Assembly (NCBI GenBank): GCA_036897485.1 | Contig: JAYMTF010001564.1 | Span: 1 to 22,553, forward strand | From: Pelargonium nanum | Lineage: Eukaryota > Streptophyta > Magnoliopsida > Geraniales > Geraniaceae | Reading direction: 5' to 3' | Length of the DNA: 22,553 nucleotides | Part shown: piece by piece, positions 1-9,000 of the stretch | Numbering within the stretch: position 1 is the stretch's first letter | How the letters are laid out: every line of letters starts with the position of its first letter | Translations under genes and position numbers: made by a program | The notes under the pieces: model-generated | Database searches by the model: none | What the model was told of the DNA's origin: nothing | The model's input: the letters and a program-made list of their open reading frames with translations, nothing else

Positions 1-79
1 AATTATTTAGTGCGAAAACCCGAGCGAAACTGGGTACCAAAACTAGTATATATATAATTCTCAAGCACCACCCCAATTG

Positions 80-137
80 AGTGACACATGTCACTTCAAT
101 TTCTTCAATTGATGCTCCAATTGAATGACACGTGTCA
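80..137. repeat. Pair of TGACACRTGTCA-type palindromes
   Basis: Two related palindromes lie 46 bases apart. The first (80-95) has arms AGTGACA and TGTCACT around CA. The second (126-137) is the perfect 12-mer TGACACGTGTCA, which contains the G-box core CACGTG. Both sit in a similar CCAATTGA context, so they look like a short diverged tandem duplication. They lie about 2.5 kb upstream of the kinesin start, so a regulatory role for that gene is only a possibility; a transposon fragment is equally plausible. Confidence 0.5.
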
Positions 138-433
138 CTCAAATTTATAAATATAAATTAATTGCATAAATTTCAAATATTCAAATTTTAACCAATTAAT
201 AATATCACATTTAAATAAATTTGATATAATTGGGTTTAAAATTTTAATGAGATAAATACATATTTATTGTTAGTTAGATAATATTTGAATTTATAAATAT
301 AATTAATCAGGTGAATATTGATAAGTATTATTCAAATTTTTTTAGAACATTCAAAAAATTATTTAATTGATATAAGTAAACTAATTGGTTATATTATTCA
401 TTAAAAAATTGTAATAGTGTTGTATCCAGTATC

Positions 434-491
434 AAACTTGCAACCAAGCTTCGTCAAAAAAAAAAAAAAAAAAAAAAACTTGCAACCAAGC
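434..491 (+). mobile_element. Micro retro-insertion: poly(A) with target site duplication
   Basis: The 16-mer AAACTTGCAACCAAGC occurs at 434-449 and again, exactly, at 476-491. Between the copies lie only TTCGTC and a run of about 20 A. A target duplication of this length around an A-tail is the mark of target-primed reverse transcription by a LINE, used also by SINEs and processed transcripts. Almost no body is left, so the source cannot be named. Slippage of an A-run inside a chance repeat is less likely, given the exact 16-base match. Confidence 0.6.
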
Positions 492-900
492 AAAATTTAA
501 ATATTATCTATAAAAAGAATAGGTACAAAAGTAAGAGTATAGTTGGCAATTAAATTATAGCATAAGGATATGGAGTCGCGTATACTTAGTAAATTATTAG
601 TTGGTAATTCAATAAATTTGGGCATCTCAAAATTTCAAATAATGTATTCAATTAATTTGGAAAATATATAATTCTCAAGTTATGTTTTTTTGAACAAGTT
701 ATGGTTTAATTGAGAAAGCGTTACATTCAATTACGCAATTAATATTCTATAATACCAAAATTATTTATTTAAGTTTTAAGATTATTAATCCCTTCAAAAA
801 AATTTTTTTAAGATAATTATTCAAATATTTAAATTTTAAAATTAGATTTTTATTTACATCATTATTCATATATATATATAGATCTAGAGAGTAAGGATCT

Positions 901-994
901 AAAGCCAAGATTTATTTAGCTTAAGCTAAGTCATTAATGAGGTGTCATCACCTCATTGGTTTGGCTTAGCTAAGCCATAAAATGTTTGACTTAG
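901..994. repeat. Nested palindrome cluster (small foldback)
   Basis: CTAAGTC (926-932) pairs with GACTTAG (988-994). Inside it, AATGAGGTG (936-944) pairs perfectly with CACCTCATT (949-957) across a 4-base loop, and GGCTTAGCTAAGCC (963-976) is a perfect 14-base palindrome. AAGCCAA near 902 also pairs with TTGGCTT near 961. The whole could fold into a cruciform. It is probably a relic of a small foldback element; no target duplication is clear. Confidence 0.5.
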
Positions 995-1307
995 ATTCAT
1001 TTTCTTTTCTCACAATTATCTAAAATACCATCTAAGTAATCACTCAATTATTTATATCCTTCATCTCCCAAAGAATATATTTACACAAAATATATTATAT
1101 TAATTTATTAATAAACATAAAAGCAAATTAATACTAGATAAACTTTATGTTATAGAATTTTTTTTATAAATGTTTAAAAACAAATATAAATCACTTTCAT
1201 GTTTATGGTTTATATTTTTGAAACCCCAACAACTTAATTTCAAAAAAGAAAAGAAAATGAAACTAACAACTTTTATAAGATAATTAAGACTACCATATTT
1301 TTAGTAT

Positions 1308-2148
1308 GGGTTTGTCTATCCTGTGCAAGTATTGCACAAGATAAAGAGTAATTACTAGCCTATAATTTATTCATTTTATTATGTAATAATTGCTGGATAT
1401 TGGTGTATAATTAATATGAAATGGTAAAAGACTTTTATATCCCTCTTGTCCATTAGAGATTTACACATTCTTTTGTTTTGCTGACTTTTTATCTTGAGCA
1501 CTTGCACCTCACTGTTTTTTTTTTTTTGCTACTTTATATTTATTCTTGAGCACATTTTTCATGTTATAAAACTTAGTAACGGAGTGGAGTGGGGTTATAT
1601 ATATTTGCTTGAGATAAAATCATATTTGAACATAAATTATGGTGAGTAAAAATATACTACTATATGATAGTTTGTAGTAGTATTATAATAATGAGTGCAA
1701 GATAACTAAACACTAAAGTCTACTGAGAACATAATCAATGTCAATAAAATTTAAATTTATTTCTGGAAATTTTTTATTATTTCCAGGAAATTGTTTTTTT
1801 TATTTTATTTTATTTTGCAAAGTGTTTTTTATTGCAAAATAAATAGTTTTAATTGAGTTAAGGTTATGGATGATTTGTATTGCAAAATAAATAGTTTTTT
1901 CCTACTGATTTATCAAAAAAAGAAATGGATTTCTTGACCGATGAGCAAAAGAAAACAAAGAGAGGTTCTAGCGCTCAAGGATAAAAAATCAGCAAAACAA
2001 AATGATAGTGAAGAATGTGAAAAGTCTTTCACTATTTCATATTAATTACACACTAATCTCCATCAATTATTACATGATAAAATGAGTTAATTATAGGCTA
2101 ATAATTACTCCTTATCCTGTGCAATACTTGCACAGGATAGACAAACCC
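1308..2148. mobile_element. 841-bp foldback MITE-like element, long TIRs
   Basis: The left end from 1308 and the reverse complement of the right end back from 2148 both begin GGGTTTGTCTATCCTGTGCA and match for 31 bases without a mismatch. Clear similarity then continues with scattered changes for about 130 bp, and more loosely, with indels, to about 1525 on the left and 1945 on the right. The interior has no coding capacity and carries a duplicated GCAAAATAAATAGTTTT. Long terminal inverted repeats around a short non-coding core fit a MITE or a foldback/MULE-derived element. I could not find a convincing target duplication: the flanks TTTTAGTAT and TTATTAAAT differ. It ends 450 bp before the kinesin start codon. 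Confidence 0.75.
2113..2139. repeat. Subterminal hairpin of the MITE-like element
   Basis: TATCCTGTGCAA (2113-2124) and TTGCACAGGATA (2128-2139) are perfect inverted copies around a 3-base loop. The partner hairpin at the left end is at 1317-1343, with one mismatch in its right arm. Each terminus of the element therefore forms its own hairpin inside the larger inverted repeat. Confidence 0.7.
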
Positions 2149-2350
2149 TTATTAAATTATTTAATTTAAATCAATGCATGTTGGGCTAAACTGTTTAATC
2201 ATTTTGGATTCCCTTTGACGTCTTGAGTACAAGCCTTTTTGCCTACAATATGAGGTGAGATTTATGGGTTAAAAGGGGAGAGCAACCCCTATTGTGGAGC
2301 TCAACCGATTATTATTATTTTATTTAATTTAATATTATTGAGGTTGACTG

Positions 2351-2366
2351 TAACGGTTTTAAACCG
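2351..2366 (+). promoter_or_regulatory. MSA-like (MYB3R) element in a palindrome
   Basis: TAACGG at 2351-2356 contains the AACGG core of the mitosis-specific activator element, which MYB3R factors bind in G2/M genes. It matches about 9 of 11 positions of the YCYAACGGYYA consensus. The core overlaps an inverted repeat, CGGTTT-T-AAACCG, at 2354-2366. It lies about 245 bases upstream of the start codon. Cytokinesis kinesins are commonly G2/M-expressed, which fits, but a 5-base core also occurs by chance. Confidence 0.4.
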
Positions 2367-2532
2367 AAAATATAGTAATAAGTTGGGTGGGAATTTAATA
2401 ATCTTGAAAGTTGAGGGGCATATGTTGAAAAGAAAGAACAGTTGAATTTGAAAATGAGCGGGCCTTATTATTATATTATATCTCTATGTCATGTGTGAGC
2501 TCCACAACCTTGAAGCTTTTGTTGAGAGAGCT

Positions 2533-2559
2533 ATGGATCCAATTCCATCTTTCAACTGA
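2533..2559 (+). other. Short upstream ORF (8 codons)
   Basis: If transcription starts near 2500, the first AUG in the mRNA would be at 2533. It opens an eight-codon frame, MDPIPSFN, that stops with TGA at 2557-2559. This frame is the same as that of the main protein, and its stop is the in-frame stop that fixes 2599 as the first possible in-frame start of the kinesin. Whether it is translated or regulatory is unknown. Confidence 0.35.
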
Positions 2560-2598
2560 AACACTCAGCTCCATTTTCACCATTTCCTCTTCAACAAA

Positions 2599-3078
2599 AT
2601 GTCCAAGAATCCACAGCTCGAACAAAGCGAGAATGAATTCGGCACCTCCAAGAATTCAATCCATTTTCCGCCTCCAAGAACACCTCTGAATGCAATTCCA
2701 GATCCATCTCAGTACCGCAAGGACCTTCCAGACTCCGATTTCGACTCCAAGGATAAGCTCGAAGCTACCAGAGGTGGCCGCTTGGTGGACAGAGCCGGAA
2801 CTGTGAGCCTCAGTCATGGGTCTGCTAGGGTTTTGGGTCGCACTGGGAAGGGACATTCGGAGTCAAACTCGGCGCAGAGTACTCCTGCCAGGAGTGGTTC
2901 GAGGGTTTCGCTTGGGGCGTTTTCTGGGCCGAGGACTGTACAGAACATTGTGGGAAGAGGACCAATTTCTTCGAGGGTTTCGAGGGGGATTTCACTTGCA
3001 AATTCAGAGTTTTCAGTGCAGGTTCCGCATTTTGAGCTTGTTGAAGACCCTTCCTTCTGGACGGATCACAATGTACAG
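2599..3078 (+). CDS. Kinesin exon 1: N-terminal extension
   Basis: This encodes residues 1-160 and ends in phase 0 at CAG|GT. The extension precedes the motor and is rich in Ser, Arg, Gly and Pro. It carries [17 protein letters not shown] (about residues 24-40), a segment typical of the N termini of plant class-12 kinesins, followed by basic and Ser-rich stretches suited to microtubule binding or phosphorylation. The final residues, [16 protein letters not shown], lead directly into the first motor strand. Confidence 0.9.
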
Positions 3079-6000
3079 GTTTGTGCATTAATTGATTAAT
3101 CCATTTATATTAAGGGATATTTTGCTCTTAATTTTCCCATTTTCTGCTTATTTCTCAGAGTAATGTAGTAAATGTTTTGCTTAGGTTCTGATACGGCTTC
3201 GTCCTCTAAATACCATGGAGAGAGTATCACAAGGGTATGGCCGGTGTTTGAGGCAGGACAGTGCGCAGACCTTAGTATGGCTGGGACATCCCGAGACCAG
3301 ATTTACCTTTGATCATGTTGCATGCGAGACAATATCACAGGTGCTATTCAAATCAATGAATCATTACACCCACTTTATAAATTAGCTATTTTGGATTTTG
3401 AATATGGGAAACTTCAGTTCTATTGCCAATTTATTGAGTCAGGATCATATATTTTGTTTTCCTAATCTGAAAGTATGATAGATTTAAGTTTACCTCTTTT
3501 AATTTTGCCTTTATTTCCTGAAATTCTCTTGTCAACCAAGCGAATCATAAAAAAAGTATTTGCATGGATCCTTATATGGCGTCTAGCTTGAATTTGGTAC
3601 AGGAAGAGCTGTTCAGAGTTGCTGGACTGCCAATGGTGGAGAACTGCATGTCTGGGTATAATAGTTGTATGTTTGCTTATGGCCAGGTATGTTCGTTTGT
3701 GTCATGCTTGGGGTTTTGAGTTTCTATAACTGTCGTGTATATTAGATATGGAAGGTTTAGAATAATTGATGATTCTTTTCACTTGCTTTTCTGCAGACAG
3801 GCAGTGGAAAAACATATACTATGATGGGTGAGATTTATGAGATGAAAGGAAAGCTCAGTGAGGATTGTGGGATAACTCCTCGTATTTTTGAATATTTGTT
3901 TGCAAGAATTAAAGCTGTGCGTCTTCAAACTTCTCTCTCTCTCTCTCACGATCACATGCACAATACTAGATCACTTAATTCATTTGATACATAATTATTT
4001 CATTTTGACTTGTTGCTGTTGTCAGTCATACTGAAATTCTATTGTGTAGGAAGAAAACAGCAGGAGGGATGAAAAGCTGAAGTATAGTTGCAAATGTTCC
4101 TTTGTGGAGATATACAATGAGCAGATAACAGATCTATTGGATCCTTCATCAACTAACCTGCAAGTAATTGAAATTTGCTTATTCGATTCCTAATGATGGT
4201 GCATATTTGCGTAACAGGCTATAAACCTACTTTTCCTGTTGTAGCTCAGAGAAGATTCCAACAAAGGGGTGTATGTTGAAAACCTTACTGAGTATGATGT
4301 GAGGACTGTTAATGATGTTGTCAACCTTCTATTAATAGTAAGACTACTATCTGGTTGAAGTTTGTGCCGCATAAGCCCTTCCCACGAGTTAGAGTAGGAA
4401 CATGAATAATATAGTTCCATTATTGACAGGGTGCTGCAAACAGAAAAATGGCGGCTACACATATGAATAGCGAGAGCAGCCGGTCGCACAGTGTTTTTAC
4501 TTGTATCATTGAAAGCGACTGGGAGAAAGATTCTATGACCCACTTCAGATATGCAAGATTAAATTTAGTAGATTTAGCTGGTTCGGAAAGGTAATTGTCT
4601 TCTCCATAATTTACCATTTGCAGACTACTTTTCTGTGATACTAGGTGAATCGTGAATCTGCTCATTTATTCAGGCAGAAGAGCTCTGGTGCAGAAGGGGA
4701 TCGTTTGAAAGAAGCAGCAAATATAAACAAATCCTTGTCAACTCTTGGGTAATTAGATTAGAGATCTGTCTCTTGCTTGGAATGCTTTGGTCATGCTGCA
4801 TCAAGTGTAATGATAGCATACCAGTCTTTTAAATGCCAACCATTGGTCCTCGTGCATTGTTTCTCTATGAATGCCATATAATATCTTGCTGAGTTGAAAC
4901 ACTATTTCAATGTAGAATATGCTTGTTAACTGTACCAAGTCAATGTAATGTTTGATGCTCTTTTACATGAATCTAACAATAGATATGTTCAGCATTCAAA
5001 AAAAAAAAAAAAATAGATATGTTCATAGATCCAACATTGAGATCTACTCCCAAAATTTTACTAGGGTTGTTATGAGTAATATTTACAAAAATTGACATCC
5101 TTTGATTGATTGGTTGAGTCTTAGCTGATAGCTCCTTGGCTAATAGATATTTTGCTCTATATATATTTATGAGCAAAAAGAATCTTAGCCAGGGAGTTAT
5201 TGGGGACCAGTTAAAAGATTACACCTCATTATATCACTCTTACTCACTACAATGAACATGCACTATTGGATCTGAGCAATTTTTAACATGGTGACATCTT
5301 TTAAGTAGTTTGGCTGAATCTCAGCCAATAATTTTTGGGCGAGATTCTGCAGACTTTACACACAACAACAACTAGGCCTTTTCCTCTAACAATTAATGTA
5401 AATTGGATATCCAATGGAAAATGTAGTACCAACATAGTTGGGGCAATTCATTATCACTTATGCTATTGACATAATGACATTGTTAGATTTAATTTTTTTG
5501 AAGACCCATGAACGAATCCTCTGCCATCGTTTCTTATGTTGATTCCCGTTTGTTGAAGATTGCACCTTTCTCAAAGGTTGATTAATTTACTTTATCCAAT
5601 TTATGTGGGAAACAATGTGGCCATTGAATTTCTACTAGGCATACTAATATGCTGAAGTTGATAGTTTCATCTTTTTCATGTGCGGTAATAAGAGTGTTGA
5701 GGGATAGATGATTCTAGGAATGAAATGCAGATTTATTTGTACATGGTTGAACGTAAGCCAGAAAGATCCTTGTACTATTAGATTAGAACATTTTATTTTA
5801 ATTATTGACCTACATTGATTCATTCTTCTGTGATTTTAGATTGGTAATAATGTCGCTGGTGGATTTAGCTCATGGAAAGCATAGACATGTTCCATACAGA
5901 GATTCGAGGCTGACATTCCTGCTTCAGGTTAGATAGCTAAAGTTCTTCTGTCAAGATTATTATATATAAATATAAGTGTCATTAATTTCAGGGCCTTGGG

Positions 6001-9000
6001 GCAAAAGAGGTTATGCTGTTTAAATTACTGGATGCAGGATTCATTAGGTGGAAATTCAAAGACAACTATCATTGCAAATGTCAGCCCATCTACTTGGTAT
6101 GTCCTAGCAACCATTTTCCCCTCCCTAAAATTCTGAACATTGTTTTTGTTCCATTTGTAATTACTATTTATATCTCTGTATTTTTTGCTTCCCCTGCAGC
6201 TCTGCAAATGAAACACTAAGCACTCTGAAGTTTGCTCAGCGTGCAAAACTTATTCAAAATAATGTAACTACTTTTCACATGTGTATATATATTGCTCAAA
6301 GGAAACTAGTGCTCATTTGAGTTTTCTTTTGGTTTTCAAGGCTAAAGTGAACGAAGATGCTTCAGGTGATGTTGCTGCACTGCAGCGACAAATTCAACAA
6401 TTAAAGGTATCGGTTTTCTGTACAATTTTCTAGTTTTCGTTGACACCTACTAGCTAGTAGAACTGAGACACGTATGAATGTCCAACAGGGCCAGTTGTCT
6501 TATTTAATCAAGCATCATAACCTCTCAAGGTCTCTGTTGAGTTATGTGCCAAGTTCCGAAGAATCATTTGGCTTTTCTGAGGAGTGTGATTCTTCAGGAG
6601 AGATGCCAATGATTGATAATTGTAAGACACAGAGAGTGCAAAACAAAAAGGTGATCCAGTACAATTTTTTTATTTGCTTTTTTTTTTTTTTTTTTTATAC
6701 TTATGCTTAAGAGCTGAATGATTATGATTATGAGAACTGATGCTAATTTAAGGCCTTGATGGCAGCAGATTAGACTCATGGAAGCCACTTTAGTTGGAGC
6801 TCTAAGGAGAGAAAAAATGGCTGAGACTGCTCTCCAAAAAGTAGAGGCTGAGGTTGAACACATGAGCCGATTGGTATGTCTGGTTATGACAAACAGTACC
6901 ATATCTTCCTATTTCAGGGAAAACTTTCCTTGAATTCATGCACCCATTATTCCAAAATATATTAGAGTTTTGTCAAAAAAGGGTAAAAGAACAGTTGTAC
7001 ATTGGTGGTTTATCTGCTGTTATGTTTTTTTTTTCAGGCTTCTCAGCGGGAAGAGGATGTTCAGCGTACTAAAATGATGCTGAGGTTTCGTGAGGAGAAG
7101 ATCAAACGTCTTGAACTGTTGGTTGATGGTACTGTCTCTGCAGACAAGTATATTGGAGAGGAAAACAATGATTTACGGGAAGAAATTCAGCTGTTAAGAA
7201 CAAAGATTGACAGAAATCCAGAATTGACTCGATTTGCACTAGAGAATATCAGGCTAATTGAGCAGCTTCAACTGTAATTTCCTTGGACGATTAACTAATT
7301 TTTCATATGAATGCTCTTATCTTCTTTCGGATTCTCAATGCCCATTATGCATCATTTTTTTGTCAGGTTTCAGAATTTCTATGAACAGGGGGAGCGTGAA
7401 ATATTACTAGCTGAAGTTTCAGAATTACGTGATCAGGTTTGTGGACATTTTTTTTCCTTCTTTGTTACAGTACAATGTTTTCCTGAGCCCATATTGTATT
7501 CTGAGACATTTTGGACCCGTAGCTTCTTGGAGCACTTGAAGGAGAGCTACGATTGTCGTCACATAATGGAAAGAAGGTCAGATCACCTCTTAATTTTGAA
7601 ATGCCTGTCATGTCTCTGTTGCTGATCTTGAACTGGTGTGTTTTCCCTGACAGGACTATGACACTGTAAAGGAGTTGGAAGATTGCAGGAATATGAATTC
7701 CAAGCTAATGAGGTATACCTTAATTTTCAAAATTTCCATGACCAAGACGGTACACTTCCCTGAGTTTCCTGTTTGATTTTCCTTTGATTGATAAGCAACC
7801 ATAAATATTTCTGTTTACTTTTGCATTTGACAAATTATTTTTCTGGCCTTCTGAGTTTGCTATGCCCTTATTTCCTTTAACCATTTCCCACAAAGTGAGC
7901 CACTGAAAGGCCATTCTATTTTGCTGCTTTCAGTTTCTGATTCTCTTGTCTTTGGTTTCAACAGAAATGTCAACATGACTTAAAGTCTAAGGTCATTTTT
8001 TTTTTAAATGTCGGCAGGGAAGTGGATGAATTACGGACAGAACTAAGAAAATATCTCAACCATACTCAAGATTTCGGCGGTTCTGTAAGAATTTCTTTCC
8101 AGTTACTGTATAAGGATTTCTTTTCAGTTACTGGATTACAGTAATACAGGGGTGGCTCTACTTTCTAGCCTTTTTTTTTACCAACTCAACTAAAAGCTTA
8201 AGCTGATTCGCTTTGCACGTGGCCCATGCACAGGTCCACTTCATGCCTTGTGCTGGAATTTAATATGAATAGTTGAAGGTCCTATTAGTTTTGTACTCTA
8301 ACACGCCCCCCTCACGTGCAATCCCATTTTCGCTTTGCACGTGGCCCTGTCTACTTCTTGCCTTGTTCGGGAATTTAATATGAATAGTTGAAGGCCCAAT
8401 ATTAGTTTTGTACTCTAGCACGCCCATTTTCGCTTTGCACGTGGCCCATGCATAGGTCCACTTCTTGCGGAATATGGGTGGCGGCAGGATTTGAACTCGG
8501 GATCTTTGGTCACCAATGCTCTAATACCATGAAAAGAACCAACTCAACTAAAAATTAAAGCTGATAGTTGGAGGCCCAATATTAGTTTTATACTCTTAAC
8601 ATTTATAAAGGCTTGCATCATTCGCGAACTGATATAATTGTCCATTATGTCTTCTTTACTAACGGTTTCATCTACTCTTCCATTCAATTTATGGATGCGC
8701 TATATATTTTCTGATATATTCAGAACGTCAAGTTGCCTCAGCCTTTTATGAAAAACAATTCATGGAAAGTTTATGACTCTTAAGAAGAAAGAGAACACCA
8801 AAAAAGAAACCAATGAACTATTATTACAATGGCTTAATGTAAGGGCATGAATGGAATGTTTCTTTCTTTAATGTTAAATTGTTTATGTTCATTTCAATGT
8901 TGCTTTCTTTCTTATTTTTCCTTTTGAATACTAAAATGTTATAAATTTTGCAGGTTGAAACCTTATCAACAAGAAGTGATACAGAAGATGATATGACCTC

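Larger units (their letters stand above)
1..1307. other. AT-rich intergenic DNA, no gene
   Basis: No coding exon is recognisable on either strand. The sequence is strongly AT-rich with many short A and T runs. It holds two G-box-like palindromes near its start, one very short poly(A) insertion with a target duplication, and a palindrome cluster near 901-994, each listed separately. It ends where the terminal inverted repeat of the MITE-like element begins. Decayed transposon sequence is likely, but I recognise no family here. Confidence 0.7.
2149..2598 (+). promoter_or_regulatory. Presumed promoter and 5' UTR of the kinesin gene
   Basis: This is the 450-bp gap between the MITE-like element and the start codon. 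It holds a TGACGTC bZIP-type site (2216-2222), TGGGCT near 2181 and GGGCC near 2459 (both similar to TCP/site II elements), an AACGG core at 2352-2356, and a TATA-like TATATTATAT at about 2472. A TSS near 2500 would leave a roughly 100-base 5' UTR. No transcript evidence is available, so the boundaries are guesses. Confidence 0.45.
4749..5839 (+). other. Long intron 8 (1091 bp) with foldbacks and a micro-insertion
   Basis: This intron separates two motor exons and interrupts a Gly codon (GG|A). It is several times longer than its neighbours. It holds a poly(A) micro-insertion (4978-5025), a 73-base hairpin (5128-5200) and a smaller hairpin (5310-5328), all listed separately. No exon or ORF worth keeping is seen in it, so I read it as intron enlarged by small insertions. 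Confidence 0.8.
8085..8953 (+). other. Intron 19 (869 bp), repeat-bearing
   Basis: This intron lies directly before the large stalk exon. Its first half is a composite of retroelement-derived repeats (8181-8601). Its second half is AT-rich without a recognisable feature, except an AACGG core at 8661-8665 in the context ACTAACGGTTT, another MSA-like match. No exon is needed here: the frame runs from exon 19 (ends TCT at 8084) to exon 20 (8954) in phase 0. Confidence 0.75.

Noticed and set aside
2486..2689. 67-codon + strand ORF overlapping the kinesin start
   Set aside because: It is out of frame with the kinesin, overlaps exon 1, shows no family resemblance, and its AUG probably lies upstream of the transcription start.
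6671..6697. Poly(T) run in intron 13 as a third retro-insertion on the - strand
   Set aside because: No matching direct repeats flank it, so I treat it as a simple polypyrimidine tract.
7311..7625. 104-codon ORF across exon 16 and the following intron
   Set aside because: Only 7367-7436 is coding, and it is in the frame joined from exon 15; the rest reads through intron 16 and covers the micro-exon out of frame.
8487..8529. Possible tRNA gene on the - strand
   Set aside because: There is a B-box-like word and a TGGTATTAGAGC word, but no cloverleaf can be drawn; a retroelement primer site explains the second word better.
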